DNA from: Bradyrhizobium tropiciagri
GTDB taxonomy: Bacteria; Pseudomonadota; Alphaproteobacteria; Rhizobiales; Xanthobacteraceae
DNA: 64,000 nt
NCBI RefSeq assembly: GCF_018130545.1
Contig: NZ_JAFCKF010000007.1
Span: forward strand, 394,245-458,244
Direction: 5' to 3'
The position numbers were made by a program, and so were the translations under genes. Below the pieces are notes generated by a model. That model was not told where the DNA came from. It did not search any database and saw only the letters and a list, made by a program, of their open reading frames with translations. This document shows, one piece after another, positions 1 to 8,668 of the stretch; the first letter of the stretch is position 1, and each line of letters opens with the position of its first letter.

Positions 1-923
1 TGATAAGTCAGCGCGCGCACGCCGGCCGCCTTCGCCGCCATCCATGACAGCTTATTCCGCACGACCGGCTGCTCCCACAAGGTCTTGCCGAACGCCTTGC
101 GCTGACGCAGGTAGTCGAGAGTCACCTCAATTGCCTTCGCACACGCGCCGGACACCAGCCCGCCGATGACGAGACGCTCGTTCTGGAACGTGCTCATAAT
201 GTAATAGAACCCGCGCCCTTCCTCTCCGAGCAGCGCATCATGCGGAACCAACGTATCCTGGAAGAACAGCTCCGCAGTGTCCGAGCTCAGCCAGCCATGC
301 TTGCGAAGCTTTCCGGAGATCGAGAAGCCAGGTGTGCCGCGCTCGACGATGAAAAGCGAAAGCCCGCGCGCGCCACTGGCGTCCGGATCAGTCCGCGCGG
401 CCACGACATAGATATCGCCGAGAACGCCGTTGGTGATGTACGTCTTCGAACCGTTGATCACCCACCCGGCGTCCGTGCGCATAGCGCGGGTCTTGAGGCC
501 TGCAACATCGGATCCTGCGTTGGGCTCCGTCACGCAGACGACACCGACCTTCTCGCCGGCGCACGCCGCGGGCACATAGCGCAACTTCTGCGCCTCTGTG
601 CCCCGATGCGCGATGTGAGAGATCGACATGTCCGAATGGACGGTAAGTGAGCTCGCCACGCCGCCGAAGGATGATCGCGAAAGCTCTTCCGCCAGAACCA
701 CCGACGACAGCGCGCCAAGTCCGCCGCCGCCGTACTCGACGGGATGGCGCATGCCCAGCACGCCGAGCCCGCCGAGGTCGCGGAACACCTGCCGGGGGAT
801 CTCGCCGGCCTGCTCCCAGCCTTCCGCTTCGGGAACGATGCGCTCCTCGACATATCTACGGATCTGGGATCTCACGAGGACCAGGTCGTCGTCCAGCATC
901 GCAGGTTCGGCAAATTCAAACAT
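1..923 (-). CDS. acyl-CoA dehydrogenase (3' end beyond window)
   Basis: FAD-dependent alpha,beta-dehydrogenation of an acyl-CoA thioester. About 307 N-terminal residues are visible of a family usually about 380-400 long. Reading the minus strand gives the helical N-terminal domain (residues 10-120, with EYGGGGLGAL near 63), then the flavin-binding beta-domain signature VCVTEPNAGSDVAG (129-142) and NGSKTYITNG (157-166), then the start of the C-terminal helical domain (NERLVIGGLVSGACAKAIE, RQRKAFG). The catalytic base normally lies in the missing part, so activity and substrate cannot be judged. The ATG at 923-921 is preceded by GAGGAAG. It lies downstream of a same-strand synthetase and phosphotransferase after a 151-bp gap, which fits a fatty-acid or cyclic-acid CoA catabolic cluster. 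Family certain, substrate unknown. Confidence 0.93.
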   Translation of the reverse strand, partial: MFEFAEPAMLDDDLVLVRSQIRRYVEERIVPEAEGWEQAGEIPRQVFRDLGGLGVLGMRHPVEYGGGGLGALSSVVLAEELSRSSFGGVASSLTVHSDMSISHIAHRGTEAQKLRYVPAACAGEKVGVVCVTEPNAGSDVAGLKTRAMRTDAGWVINGSKTYITNGVLGDIYVVAARTDPDASGARGLSLFIVERGTPGFSISGKLRKHGWLSSDTAELFFQDTLVPHDALLGEEGRGFYYIMSTFQNERLVIGGLVSGACAKAIEVTLDYLRQRKAFGKTLWEQPVVRNKLSWMAAKAAGVRALTY

Positions 924-1074
924 GATCTTCTTCCTCGGAGATGAGCGGGCTGGCGTTGGCGATAATTCATAAACCGACGCGTCGGATTTGCAATAGCTAA
1001 TCCATTTTGCGAGCCTCACTGTCATGGGCACTTGCAATTCTGGCGCCGTAGTAATTCAAGGCGCGCTGCTCAGG

Positions 1075-1569
1075 TCAGGCTCCCTCCTCGCCCGTGGCAA
1101 TCTGATGCAGCATGGATTTGGGCGTCATCGCGAGTTCCACCTTTAGCTGCTCGCAGATCGACCGCCGCAGGAACAGCTCGATCTCGCGCGCGATAGCCGG
1201 ATTCGCCGCCCTTGCGCCTTCATTGCTTGCCCAGAACAGGAGCTCGCCCAGGATGCGGTCCCCATCGTCACGCAAGGCCTCGACGGCCGCTGAATCGGCC
1301 GCGGCGCCTTCGGTGCGCGGCAAAGTCGGGATCGGGGGATGCTCCATGCTGCCCGCCAGCCGTCCGACTTCCGCAAGAGCGGCGTCTTGAACGCGCACCT
1401 GTTCCAGCAGTGGCCCGGCTTTCCAATCCGCCGTCAGCTTCAGGCCGTTCAGCGCGAAGATGGTGGAGAAGATTTGGCCGCGTACAAATTCGTCGCCGCT
1501 CCTGGGAAGCACGTGGCTTCGCAAAGCTTCGATCATGCCGTCAATTAATCGGTCGAAGGATGCGCTCAT
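1075..1569 (-). CDS. small conserved protein coupled to an APH-fold phosphotransferase
   Basis: A 164-residue soluble, mostly helical protein of unknown function, with no signal peptide or membrane segment. Its ATG overlaps the stop of the upstream phosphotransferase in an ATGA arrangement, so the two are probably translationally coupled. A small uncharacterised protein next to an APH-type phosphotransferase and an acyl-CoA dehydrogenase is a recurrent arrangement in actinobacteria and alphaproteobacteria; I recall the small partner being called DUF6285, but could not verify it here. A likely role is as partner of the phosphotransferase. No catalytic motif was recognised. Confidence 0.75.
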   Translation of the reverse strand: MSASFDRLIDGMIEALRSHVLPRSGDEFVRGQIFSTIFALNGLKLTADWKAGPLLEQVRVQDAALAEVGRLAGSMEHPPIPTLPRTEGAAADSAAVEALRDDGDRILGELLFWASNEGARAANPAIAREIELFLRRSICEQLKVELAMTPKSMLHQIATGEEGA

Positions 1570-2642
1570 GCTGCGGCCTCGAGTGCCCGATCAAAGGCGC
1601 GCACGATCGAGGCCATCTGACTGGCCATCACGGCCATGCGCATGTCGTTGAAGTTGTCGACCTCGAACGCACGCACAGCGCGCATCTGGATCGCGGCTGC
1701 CTGATAGAGGGCAAATGCCTCGTAATAGGCGAGGCTCTTCGCGGAAATCTGCACGCCGGAGGCGCGCTGATAGCAGTCGACCACCTCTTCGCGCTCCAGC
1801 ACGCCGTAGAGCTTCTTGCTCCTACCATTGAAGGTGGGCACTAGCGCCCAGGCCAGATCCTCGTGCGGATCGCCCAGGTGAACGAGCTCCCAATCCAGGA
1901 TGGCCGTGATCCGCTTCTCGCGCTCGAGGAAATTTCCAATCCTATAGTCGCCATGCACGATCGTCCGGCGCGGCGGCAAGGGACAGTTGTCGAGCAGCCA
2001 TCGTCCGCCCCAATCGAGCAGTGGATAGTAGCGGGCGGTCGGACGCGCGAGCGACGCGCGCCAGCCGGCGATTGCACGGACCTCGTCCCGCTCCTCGGCT
2101 CCACCATGTAAGGACGCAAGCTGTGTTCCGCGGAAATCGAGCCTGTGCAACTCGCCCAGGATCGCGATGAATTGTCCTGCGATGTCGCGCCGATGCCCCT
2201 CGTCCAGCTTGCTCCCGGCCCAGGGCACGGGCACGTCGCCCTCCACATGCTCGCAGACGAAGAAGGGACAACCTAGCTCTGATCCCCCCTGATCGAACGA
2301 CACCAGCCCGGGAACGGGGACGCGCGTTCCGCTCAGCGATTGCAACGCATAGACCTGGGGCAGCACCGAATAGGGCGCGAACAGCCCGTTCGGCGGCCCG
2401 ACCCGCAGAATCAGCCTGCGACTAGTCCCCGCTGTCGTGCTCGTGACGAAGCTGTAGGTGATCCAGGAAAAGCCGGAGGACTTCCGTTCGAAGCCATCGA
2501 TGTTGACCGCGCTCCCCAACTCGCGACGGAGATGCCGTTCGAGCGCGGACCGGACCGTATTCTCGTCCAGGACGACGGCAGCGCGAGTGGGATCTTGCAT
2601 CGACTGTGCGGAACGTTCCGGTGGTGCCATGGCGACCTGCAT
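1566..2642 (-). CDS. APH/ACAD10-like phosphotransferase family protein
   Basis: Protein kinase-fold phosphotransferase of the aminoglycoside phosphotransferase superfamily. The catalytic-loop motif HGDYRIGNFL (near residue 226) and the metal-binding DWE (near 247) are intact. Members next to acyl-CoA dehydrogenases are thought to phosphorylate hydroxylated acyl-CoA intermediates, as the ACAD10/ACAD11 kinase domain does, rather than confer drug resistance; here that is inference from context. The ATG at 2642 is preferred because it overlaps the stop of the synthetase gene as TGATG, giving 358 residues. An in-frame GTG at 2672 behind GAGGAAAA would add ten residues and overlap the synthetase by 31 bp. 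The next gene overlaps its stop by four bases. Confidence 0.85.
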   Translation of the reverse strand: MQVAMAPPERSAQSMQDPTRAAVVLDENTVRSALERHLRRELGSAVNIDGFERKSSGFSWITYSFVTSTTAGTSRRLILRVGPPNGLFAPYSVLPQVYALQSLSGTRVPVPGLVSFDQGGSELGCPFFVCEHVEGDVPVPWAGSKLDEGHRRDIAGQFIAILGELHRLDFRGTQLASLHGGAEERDEVRAIAGWRASLARPTARYYPLLDWGGRWLLDNCPLPPRRTIVHGDYRIGNFLEREKRITAILDWELVHLGDPHEDLAWALVPTFNGRSKKLYGVLEREEVVDCYQRASGVQISAKSLAYYEAFALYQAAAIQMRAVRAFEVDNFNDMRMAVMASQMASIVRAFDRALEAAA

Positions 2643-4195
2643 CAATTCACCGACCTCGTGTAATCGCGCCACTTTTCCTCGCGCAGGGCGGACTTCATGA
2701 TCTTACCCGAGCCGGTCAGCGGCAGCGGCTCGCACCTGATTTCGACCGAACGCGGGCACTTGTAGCCGGCAATCAGTGTGCGGCAATGCGCAATCACGGT
2801 TTCCGCGTCTAGCGCGACCCCGTCTTTTGGCACGACGATCGCATGGACGGCCTCGCCCCATTGAGGATCGGGCACGGCAATGACCGCGCATTCCCTGACG
2901 TGCTCGTGCTGGAAGATCGCATTCTCGACCTCGCCGGAATAGACGTTTTCTCCGCCCGAGACGATCATGTCCTTAATGCGATCGACGATGTAGACGAAGC
3001 CGTCCTCGTCCATCCAGGCGCCGTCTCCTGTGTGCAACCATCCATTGCGAAGGACGCGGGCAGACTCTTCGGGCTTGCGCCAGTAGCCTAGCATGACGCC
3101 GGCGCCGCGGATCGCGATTTCTCCGACCGTCCCGCGCGGTACTTCGTTGCCTGCGTCGTCGACGACGCGGATCTCGACGCCGGGCGCCGCACGGCCTGCC
3201 GATTTCCGCTTGGCCGCCAGGGGACCATCGAGCGCGTGATACTCCCAGGGCAGGATGGTCGCCAAGGCCGCACTTTCGGTCATGCCATAGCCCTGGTGAA
3301 AGCGCCAACCCGGTAGAACCTGCATCAGCTTGACCAGAAGGGCATCCGGCATCGGCGAGGCGCCATATTCGCAATCCTTGACGCTCGAAAGGTCATGTCG
3401 ACCGAACGAAGGATGGTTGAGCAGCATGTTGAGCATCGTGGGCACGAACAGGCAGTAGTCCACGCGGTGCTCGGCAATGGCCCTCATCGCAAGCTCCGGC
3501 TCAAATTTGGGAATGACGACATGGGTCCCTCCGAGCAGCGTCAAGGCGACCATCGGCGAGGCGCCCGCAAGATGGAACAGCCCGGCCGAATGAAGATAGC
3601 GGGTGTTCTCCTTGAATCGGAGCGCGTAGATCCAGATCAGCGATTCATAGATGATGTTAGAATGCGACAGCATGACTCCCTTGGGGAAGCCTGTCGTCCC
3701 GCCAGTGTAGAAAATTCCGGCGAGGTCATTGCCGGCGCCCGATGCGTCCTCCATCGGATCTTCGGCTGTGAGCTCATCGTAGCCCAGCATGCCCTTTGGC
3801 GGGCGTCCCTCATCCATGAAGATGACGGCGGCAAGCGACCTTGACTCTCGCAACGCCATCGCAGTCTCCGCAAAAGCGGAATCGACCAGGAGAATTCTCG
3901 GCTCGGAGTCGTTGAGTGCATAGGCGTTTTCGGCGACGGCCCAGCGCGTATTCAGCGGCACCGCGACCGCTCCCGCCCACGCGACGGCGTAAAGAGCCTC
4001 GATATAAAGATCGCTATTGAACGCCAGGATGGCGATGCGATCGCCGGGCTCGATCCCTAGCCGGCGAAAGCCGGCCGCTGCGCCTGCGACCCGGCGGAGG
4101 ATCTCCTTCCAGGTCCGTGACCTGCCGGCGCAGATGGTGCCGACACTGTCTCTACGTAACTGTGCCGCCGACGTCAGGGCCTGAGTAAGCTTCAT
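2642..4195 (-). CDS. AMP-forming acyl-CoA synthetase (ligase)
   Basis: ANL-superfamily enzyme that activates a carboxylic acid to its CoA thioester via an acyl-adenylate. The 517 residues are the usual length. The AMP-binding P-loop FYTGGTTGFPKGVMLSHSN is near residue 160, the YGMTE motif is central, the GYWRKPEES/GWLHTGDGAWMDEDGF hinge region follows, and the catalytic-lysine motif GSGKIMKSALR is near the C terminus. It is first in a minus-strand group (synthetase, phosphotransferase, small protein, acyl-CoA dehydrogenase), so it probably starts degradation of the substrate. The upstream 259-bp gap is shared with a divergent solute-binding protein gene. Substrate unknown: a medium/long-chain or alicyclic acid is plausible. 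Confidence 0.93.
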   Translation of the reverse strand: MKLTQALTSAAQLRRDSVGTICAGRSRTWKEILRRVAGAAAGFRRLGIEPGDRIAILAFNSDLYIEALYAVAWAGAVAVPLNTRWAVAENAYALNDSEPRILLVDSAFAETAMALRESRSLAAVIFMDEGRPPKGMLGYDELTAEDPMEDASGAGNDLAGIFYTGGTTGFPKGVMLSHSNIIYESLIWIYALRFKENTRYLHSAGLFHLAGASPMVALTLLGGTHVVIPKFEPELAMRAIAEHRVDYCLFVPTMLNMLLNHPSFGRHDLSSVKDCEYGASPMPDALLVKLMQVLPGWRFHQGYGMTESAALATILPWEYHALDGPLAAKRKSAGRAAPGVEIRVVDDAGNEVPRGTVGEIAIRGAGVMLGYWRKPEESARVLRNGWLHTGDGAWMDEDGFVYIVDRIKDMIVSGGENVYSGEVENAIFQHEHVRECAVIAVPDPQWGEAVHAIVVPKDGVALDAETVIAHCRTLIAGYKCPRSVEIRCEPLPLTGSGKIMKSALREEKWRDYTRSVN

Positions 4196-4339
4196 GATTC
4201 CTCCGTCATGGCGACATTGCTCGCCTTTTTTTTGCGCGCTTTTCGAACGGCCTGCGCGGTCGAGACCGCATCACGGAATGGTCCCGGAGCGCAATTGCGT
4301 ACTTCCCTCCCCGCACACTTCCGAGAAAAAGGTTGATAA

Positions 4340-4353
4340 TCCGTCCGGACGGA
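4340..4353. promoter_or_regulatory. perfect 14-bp palindrome, candidate repressor operator
   Basis: TCCGTCCGGACGGA is a perfect dyad. It is flanked by AT-rich bases that extend partial symmetry to about 4336-4360, between the divergent synthetase and solute-binding protein genes. Size and symmetry suit a TetR-type regulator, a common controller of acyl-CoA gene clusters. No TetR gene lies in the window, so the regulator is unknown. Confidence 0.5.
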
Positions 4354-4454
4354 CTATTATTGCACGAAGGCTGCGGCAGGTAAAGCGTCGAGAGAACGCA
4401 GGCCGCGCGCCGTCAGATGGTCGCCGAATGTGACAACATGGGATGGAGGAAACG

Positions 4455-5678
4455 ATGCGAAGGACGATCCTTACGTTGGCGGCGTGGGCTCTCTTTCTCT
4501 GCTGGAGCCTTGGCACGGCAACCGCGCAGAAGGCCTACGGGCCCGGTGTCAGTGACAACGAGATCAAGCTTGGCGCCAACGCGCCCTACAGCGGCCCGGC
4601 ATCGATCTACGCGAGCTTCCCGCGGACCATGCTCGCCTACTTCGCGATGTTGAATGAGAAGGGCGGGATCAAGGGGCGGCAGATCAACTACGTGACCCGC
4701 GACGACGCCTACAGCCCTCCGAAGACGGTCGAAGTGACCAGATCGCTGGTCGAGAACGACCAGGTCTTGGCGATCATGGCGCCATTCGGCACGCCCACCA
4801 ATGCGGCGATCCAAAAATATCTCAATTCGAAGGGTGTTCCCCAGCTCCTCGTGCAGAGCGGCGGCACACGGTGGAACGACCCGAAGCAATTCCCCTGGAC
4901 GACGCCCTACTCACCTACCTACGTCAACGAGTCCCGCATCATCGCGCGCTACATCCTGCAGGCTAGGCCGGAGGCCAAGGTCGGCATCCTCATGCAGGCC
5001 GATGACATCGGCAAGGACTTCCTGCTCGGGTTGAAGCAGGGGCTTGGCGCCATGGCCAACAAGATGATCGTGAAGGAGGAATCCTATCAATCGACTGAGC
5101 CGACGATCGACTCCCAGATTGTGAACCTGAAGGCGTCCGGCGCCGACACGGTTCTGATCGCGGCCCAGAACAAGTTCGCCTCGATGGCGATTCGCAAGAT
5201 CTACGAGCTGGGGTGGAAGCCGCAGATCTTCGTCGGCTCGACGGCCAATTCGATCAGCGGCGTGCTGACCCCGGCCGGGCTCGAAGCCTCCACTGGCGTC
5301 CTCACCACCACATCCTACAAGACCCCGAACGATCCGACCTGGGCCAACGACAAGGGAATGATGGACTATCTCGCCTTCGCGGCGAAGCATCTGCCGGGAA
5401 TGGATCCCAACGACGTGATTGCTGTGACGGCCTACACGACCGCGCAATTGGGTGCGATCATCCTCGAGCGCTGCGGCGACGATCTCTCGCGCGAGAACGT
5501 GCTGAAGCAGGCCACTAACTTGAAGGGGATCGAGCTGCCGATGCTGTTGCCGGGAATTTCGATCCAGACGACGCCCGATGATTATGCGGCGATCACGGAA
5601 CGCAAGTTCGCGCGTTTCGATGGCAAGACCTGGGTACTGTTCGGCGACATTCTTGGCGCGGGACCGGGCAAGGACTGA
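4455..5678 (+). CDS. ABC transporter solute-binding protein, Leu/Ile/Val-type (Peripla_BP_6)
   Basis: Periplasmic binding protein of the branched-chain amino-acid (HAAT) type, about 407 residues. It has a Sec signal peptide (MRRTILTLAAW to ATAQ) and the typical opening of the mature protein (DNEIKLGANAPYSGPAS). The ATG at 4455 is chosen because GGAGG lies at 4445-4449; the in-frame ATG at 4443 overlaps that ribosome site. No permease or ATPase is adjacent, so it must share a transporter encoded elsewhere or belong to a split system. It is divergent from an acyl-CoA synthetase and followed by a lipocalin-like gene and a thioesterase, so its ligand may be a carboxylic acid rather than an amino acid. 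That is inference. Confidence 0.88.
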   Translation: MRRTILTLAAWALFLCWSLGTATAQKAYGPGVSDNEIKLGANAPYSGPASIYASFPRTMLAYFAMLNEKGGIKGRQINYVTRDDAYSPPKTVEVTRSLVENDQVLAIMAPFGTPTNAAIQKYLNSKGVPQLLVQSGGTRWNDPKQFPWTTPYSPTYVNESRIIARYILQARPEAKVGILMQADDIGKDFLLGLKQGLGAMANKMIVKEESYQSTEPTIDSQIVNLKASGADTVLIAAQNKFASMAIRKIYELGWKPQIFVGSTANSISGVLTPAGLEASTGVLTTTSYKTPNDPTWANDKGMMDYLAFAAKHLPGMDPNDVIAVTAYTTAQLGAIILERCGDDLSRENVLKQATNLKGIELPMLLPGISIQTTPDDYAAITERKFARFDGKTWVLFGDILGAGPGKD

Positions 5679-5727
5679 ACGCAGGCGGTCAATCCTCCAC
5701 GTCGACTGCGAAGCAAGGACAAGAGCA

Positions 5728-6843
5728 ATGCTGACAGCCCAGGACGACCTCATCGGCCACCAGACGCCGGCAACGTTCGCCACATCCGGCGCGGGCGACG
5801 TGCGCTTCACCGAACGCTACTGGTACACCGCACATCCGATTGACGGCAGCGAACTCCTGGTCGACATCGGGCTCGGCTATTATCCTAACCGTCATGTGAT
5901 GGACGGTTTCGCTGGCGTGACCATCGGCCGCAAGCAGCACAATTTTCGCACCTCGCGCCGCCTCGGCACGCACCCTCTGGAGACGTCGGTCGGAGGGCTG
6001 AAGATCGAGATCATCGAGGGGATGAACCTGCATCGGCTCACGCTCGCCGACAATCCTTCGGGAATAAGCTTCTCGCTCGAGTTCAGGGCAAGCTTCCCGC
6101 CGGCCCAGGAGAAGCAGAATTATCGCGAACGCGAGGGCACCGTCGAGGAGGACCTGGCCCGGGTGTCGCAGTTCGGCCGCTGGCGCGGTTGGATCGCGGC
6201 CGACGGCAAGCGCTTCGAGGTGACGCCGGAGACCTGGTGGGGGCAGCGCGACCGCTCTTGGGGCCTGCGTTCGGAGATGCGCACCGACGAGACGCGGCCG
6301 CCGGTCGCAACGCACCGAAACTTCTTCTGGACCTGGTCGATGTTTCAGTTCGAGCGATCGGCGCTGTCGGTATTCGTGAAGGAGCGAGCGCCTGGCAAGC
6401 CGCATTATCTCTCGGGTGCGGAATTTCGGCGCGAGGCCGATGGGTCGATATCGCATCGTGAAGTGACAACTTTCGAACACAGCATCGAATGGAGCGACGA
6501 CCAACTCGGCCAGACCATCACCTCCGCCGATTTCACCTTCAACTTCGACCGCGGCGAGCCGCGCTATGTCCGGATGGTCGGCCTGCCGCCCCGCTTCTAT
6601 CTCAAAGCCGGCATGTATGGCGGGCTAAAGGGATGGACGCATGGCGATGATCGCGGCGAGCAACACGCCGCGTACGATGTGTGGGACTTGGACGATGCCG
6701 CAACGCGCGCGACTGCCCGCACCTTGTCAGATCATGTCGTCAGACTCGAGAGCGGTAGCGAGATCGGCTTCGGCATCAGCGAGTACGGCGTTGCCGTGGG
6801 CTATCCGCGCTATCAGGCGCCCCAGAAATTCCCGGCACTGTGA
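5728..6843 (+). CDS. conserved protein, AttH/CrtC-like lipocalin-type fold (tentative)
   Basis: A 371-residue protein without signal peptide or membrane segments, rich in aromatic residues and beta-strand-forming sequence. The segment TWWGQRDRSWGLR (near residue 170) resembles the RDHSW-type signature that I associate with AttH/CrtC-like lipocalin-fold proteins and relatives found in lipid and steroid catabolic clusters. I could not verify a family. The ATG at 5728 follows AAGGACAAGAGCA; the frame is open further upstream into the preceding gene, but that extension overlaps it and has no ribosome site. It follows the solute-binding protein gene by 49 bp, so the two are probably co-transcribed. 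Function unknown; hydrophobic ligand handling is a guess. Confidence 0.75.
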   Translation: MLTAQDDLIGHQTPATFATSGAGDVRFTERYWYTAHPIDGSELLVDIGLGYYPNRHVMDGFAGVTIGRKQHNFRTSRRLGTHPLETSVGGLKIEIIEGMNLHRLTLADNPSGISFSLEFRASFPPAQEKQNYREREGTVEEDLARVSQFGRWRGWIAADGKRFEVTPETWWGQRDRSWGLRSEMRTDETRPPVATHRNFFWTWSMFQFERSALSVFVKERAPGKPHYLSGAEFRREADGSISHREVTTFEHSIEWSDDQLGQTITSADFTFNFDRGEPRYVRMVGLPPRFYLKAGMYGGLKGWTHGDDRGEQHAAYDVWDLDDAATRATARTLSDHVVRLESGSEIGFGISEYGVAVGYPRYQAPQKFPAL

Positions 6844-6964
6844 GCAGGCACTGCCACCGCGCATTGCATTGAGGCAGTACTTCTCCCGAGCGAGACTTGG
6901 CAAGGACGGCTCGGCCGGCCTTGCCATCTTTTTTGGTCCCGGCCACAGGGATGGAAGGATCGCG

Positions 6965-7849
6965 ATGAACGAAGAAGCCTGCGAGGATTGGGATAATGAG
7001 AGTATCGAGGCCTTGGTTTCGCTCGAAACGATCGGCCCGCATCGCTACCGAAGCCGCTTCGGCGATGGAAATCTGAACGGGCGCTCCTACGGTGGCCAAA
7101 TCCTGGGACAGGCCATGATGGCCGCCACCTTGAGTGCTCCGGATGACCGGCCTGCATCTTTGCTGCAACTCCTGTTCCTGCGCGGATCCGATCCGGGCCA
7201 GCGAATCGAGTTCGAAGTTGGCGTGCTCCAGGATGGTAAGCGGTTCTCCTCCCGTCATGTTGTCGGCGTGCAAGGCGACGGCCGCGTTGTGCTGGATGCT
7301 CACGCAACGTTCTGCGCCCCGCAGCCGGGGCCGCAACACGCGGTCTCATCCCCGGCATTGGCGGAAGACCCCGCGAGCCTGCCGGAATTGACGACGATTC
7401 CCGATGTCCTTATGCGACAGTTGCGACCGCTCGGCGCCTACTCTCGCGATGTGAAGCCCTGCATGGATTTTCGCATTCCGGATATCGAGCGACAGCTTTC
7501 TGCCGCGACCGCGCAATCACGCCTCAGGTTTTGGCTAAAAGGGCGGCAACCACTCGCTGCCGGCTCGCGAGCGCAACCGGCCGTCTTTGCGTATCTCTCG
7601 GATTGGTGGCTGAATTTCAGTAGCGTCGGCGGCCACCTTCGCGATCTGCAATCGGTGGACCCGCTCTATCTTTCGAGTCTCAATCACTGCATCTGGTTTC
7701 ATCGCGCTTTCTCGCCGGATGGCTGGATGCATTTCGAAACCGAGAGCCCTTGCGCCGAGGGAGGTCGCGGACTTTCGATTGCTCGCATTCACGACAGAAA
7801 CGGATCGATGCTCGCAACATCGATCCAGGAGACCCTCATGGTACGCTAG
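6965..7849 (+). CDS. tesB: acyl-CoA thioesterase II (TesB family)
   Basis: Hydrolyses acyl-CoA to free acid and CoA. The 294 residues match the double-hotdog TesB family. The first hotdog carries the hallmark GRSYGGQILGQAMMAA (near residues 40-55) and SRHVVGVQGDGRVVLDAHATF. The second hotdog contains YLSDWWLNFSSVG and ends in a stretch with SLNHCIWFHRAF and FETESPCAEGGRGL, matching the family's catalytic Asp/Gln/Ser-Thr region. The ATG at 6965 is preceded by GGAAGGA (6953-6959). It sits 121 bp after the lipocalin-like gene on the same strand and is followed by a terminator near 8060. Likely role: releasing dead-end acyl-CoA and recovering CoA in the cluster's pathway. Confidence 0.92.
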   Translation: MNEEACEDWDNESIEALVSLETIGPHRYRSRFGDGNLNGRSYGGQILGQAMMAATLSAPDDRPASLLQLLFLRGSDPGQRIEFEVGVLQDGKRFSSRHVVGVQGDGRVVLDAHATFCAPQPGPQHAVSSPALAEDPASLPELTTIPDVLMRQLRPLGAYSRDVKPCMDFRIPDIERQLSAATAQSRLRFWLKGRQPLAAGSRAQPAVFAYLSDWWLNFSSVGGHLRDLQSVDPLYLSSLNHCIWFHRAFSPDGWMHFETESPCAEGGRGLSIARIHDRNGSMLATSIQETLMVR

Positions 7850-8045
7850 CCGATTCGGTCCTGAAACCGCCGCGTCCAATGCCGGCGCTGCGCGCCGCAA
7901 ATCGGGTGTATCCATTGCTTAGCGTGGCGCAGCCGGCAGGGCATTCCGGTCGTCCTGATGAATTAGATCGACGATCTCCGACTGATTGCGAGTAGATCGG
8001 CCCCACCAAACAGTGCGCAGTTGGCCGGAGATCCTGCTGAATAAA
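7850..8045. other. gap between the TesB gene and its terminator
   Basis: No gene is supported between the thioesterase stop and the terminator hairpin. Short open frames here lack ribosome sites and family resemblance. Confidence 0.5.
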
Positions 8046-8078
8046 ACAAAACCCCGCCGGTGGCGGCTGGGTTTTCCT
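8046..8078. terminator. bidirectional rho-independent terminator
   Basis: AAAACCCCGCCGG is followed by GGCGGCTGGGTTTT, forming a GC-rich hairpin (CCC-GCC paired with GGC-GGG) flanked by an A-run on the left and a T-run on the right. The symmetry lets it stop transcription in both directions: from tesB on the plus strand and from remnants on the minus strand. Confidence 0.75.
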
Positions 8079-8110
8079 TGTCGATTACCAGCCAGAGCCA
8101 CAATTGTGGA

Positions 8111-8330
8111 TCATGCGGAAAGCCGGCTCAGGAGCTCTTTCAGGCGGTCGACGGTGTAGGGTTCGGTGTGACCGCGCAGGAGCTTGGTAAGCTCCCTTAG
8201 CGGCATCTCCATAATCCAGTCGGCCCTGGCTTGGGTCAGGCCGAGTTTTTCGATCGCCTCGTCGATCTCGATTACGACCTTCGCTTTCACCGAGATCGGG
8301 CCGTTCGCAATGCGAATTGCTGCCACAGCT
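8111..8330 (-). pseudogene. XRE-type HTH regulator remnant, copy A
   Basis: The minus-strand frame ending at 8111 encodes a segment reading VKAKVVIEIDEAIEKLGL, then TQARADWIMEMPLRELTKLL, then RGHTEPYTVDRLKELLSRLS. Its spacing matches the C-terminal HTH of short XRE proteins of the antitoxin/HTH_37 kind (helix GLTQA..., then LLRG, then the conserved Y.V.RL tail). Sequence upstream in the same frame does not resemble such a protein and runs into an IS200-like remnant, so the N terminus is lost. A homologous, frameshifted copy lies at 25196-25374 on the plus strand. Confidence 0.6.
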
Positions 8331-8474
8331 CGGGACGAGGTGCCCGCAGTGGAATGGGTCGGCGGCTCCGGTTGGGCCGGCGGCCCGCAGCCAAGTGCAT
8401 AGTCCCAGACCATCCATCGGCGGATGGTCGGGCAGCGGTCGATCGAATTCACCACTTGCGCGCCCCAAACCCGG

Positions 8475-8566
8475 TCCTTCAGGGCCGGATCGAGGCGCGG
8501 CCCTGGTTCTCGATGTACTGACGTACGATGGCGATCGGAACGCCACCGTTCCACGAGGCATATTCG
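8475..8566 (-). mobile_element. IS200/IS605-type TnpA C-terminal remnant, copy A
   Basis: Minus-strand translation gives EYASWNGGVPIAIVRQYIEN followed by QGRASIRP and a stop. This matches the end of IS200-like transposases (SYFA...GGAPI..V..YIE.Q). Only the last 30 or so codons are present and no N-terminal HUH motif is left. A homologous remnant is at 39826-40080. Confidence 0.6.
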
Positions 8567-8668
8567 ATATTTATGTATAGATTTTGGACGCATCAGCCGA
8601 ATATCCGGCGGATGTACCCACGCGGGGGACCGCTCGACAAACAAGGCCGCAGCATCTTCTCACATCGG

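Noticed and set aside
8111-8644. 177-codon minus-strand frame treated as one intact regulator
   Set aside because: Only the last 65 or so codons resemble an XRE protein. The rest crosses an IS200-like remnant in another frame, so it is a chance fusion.
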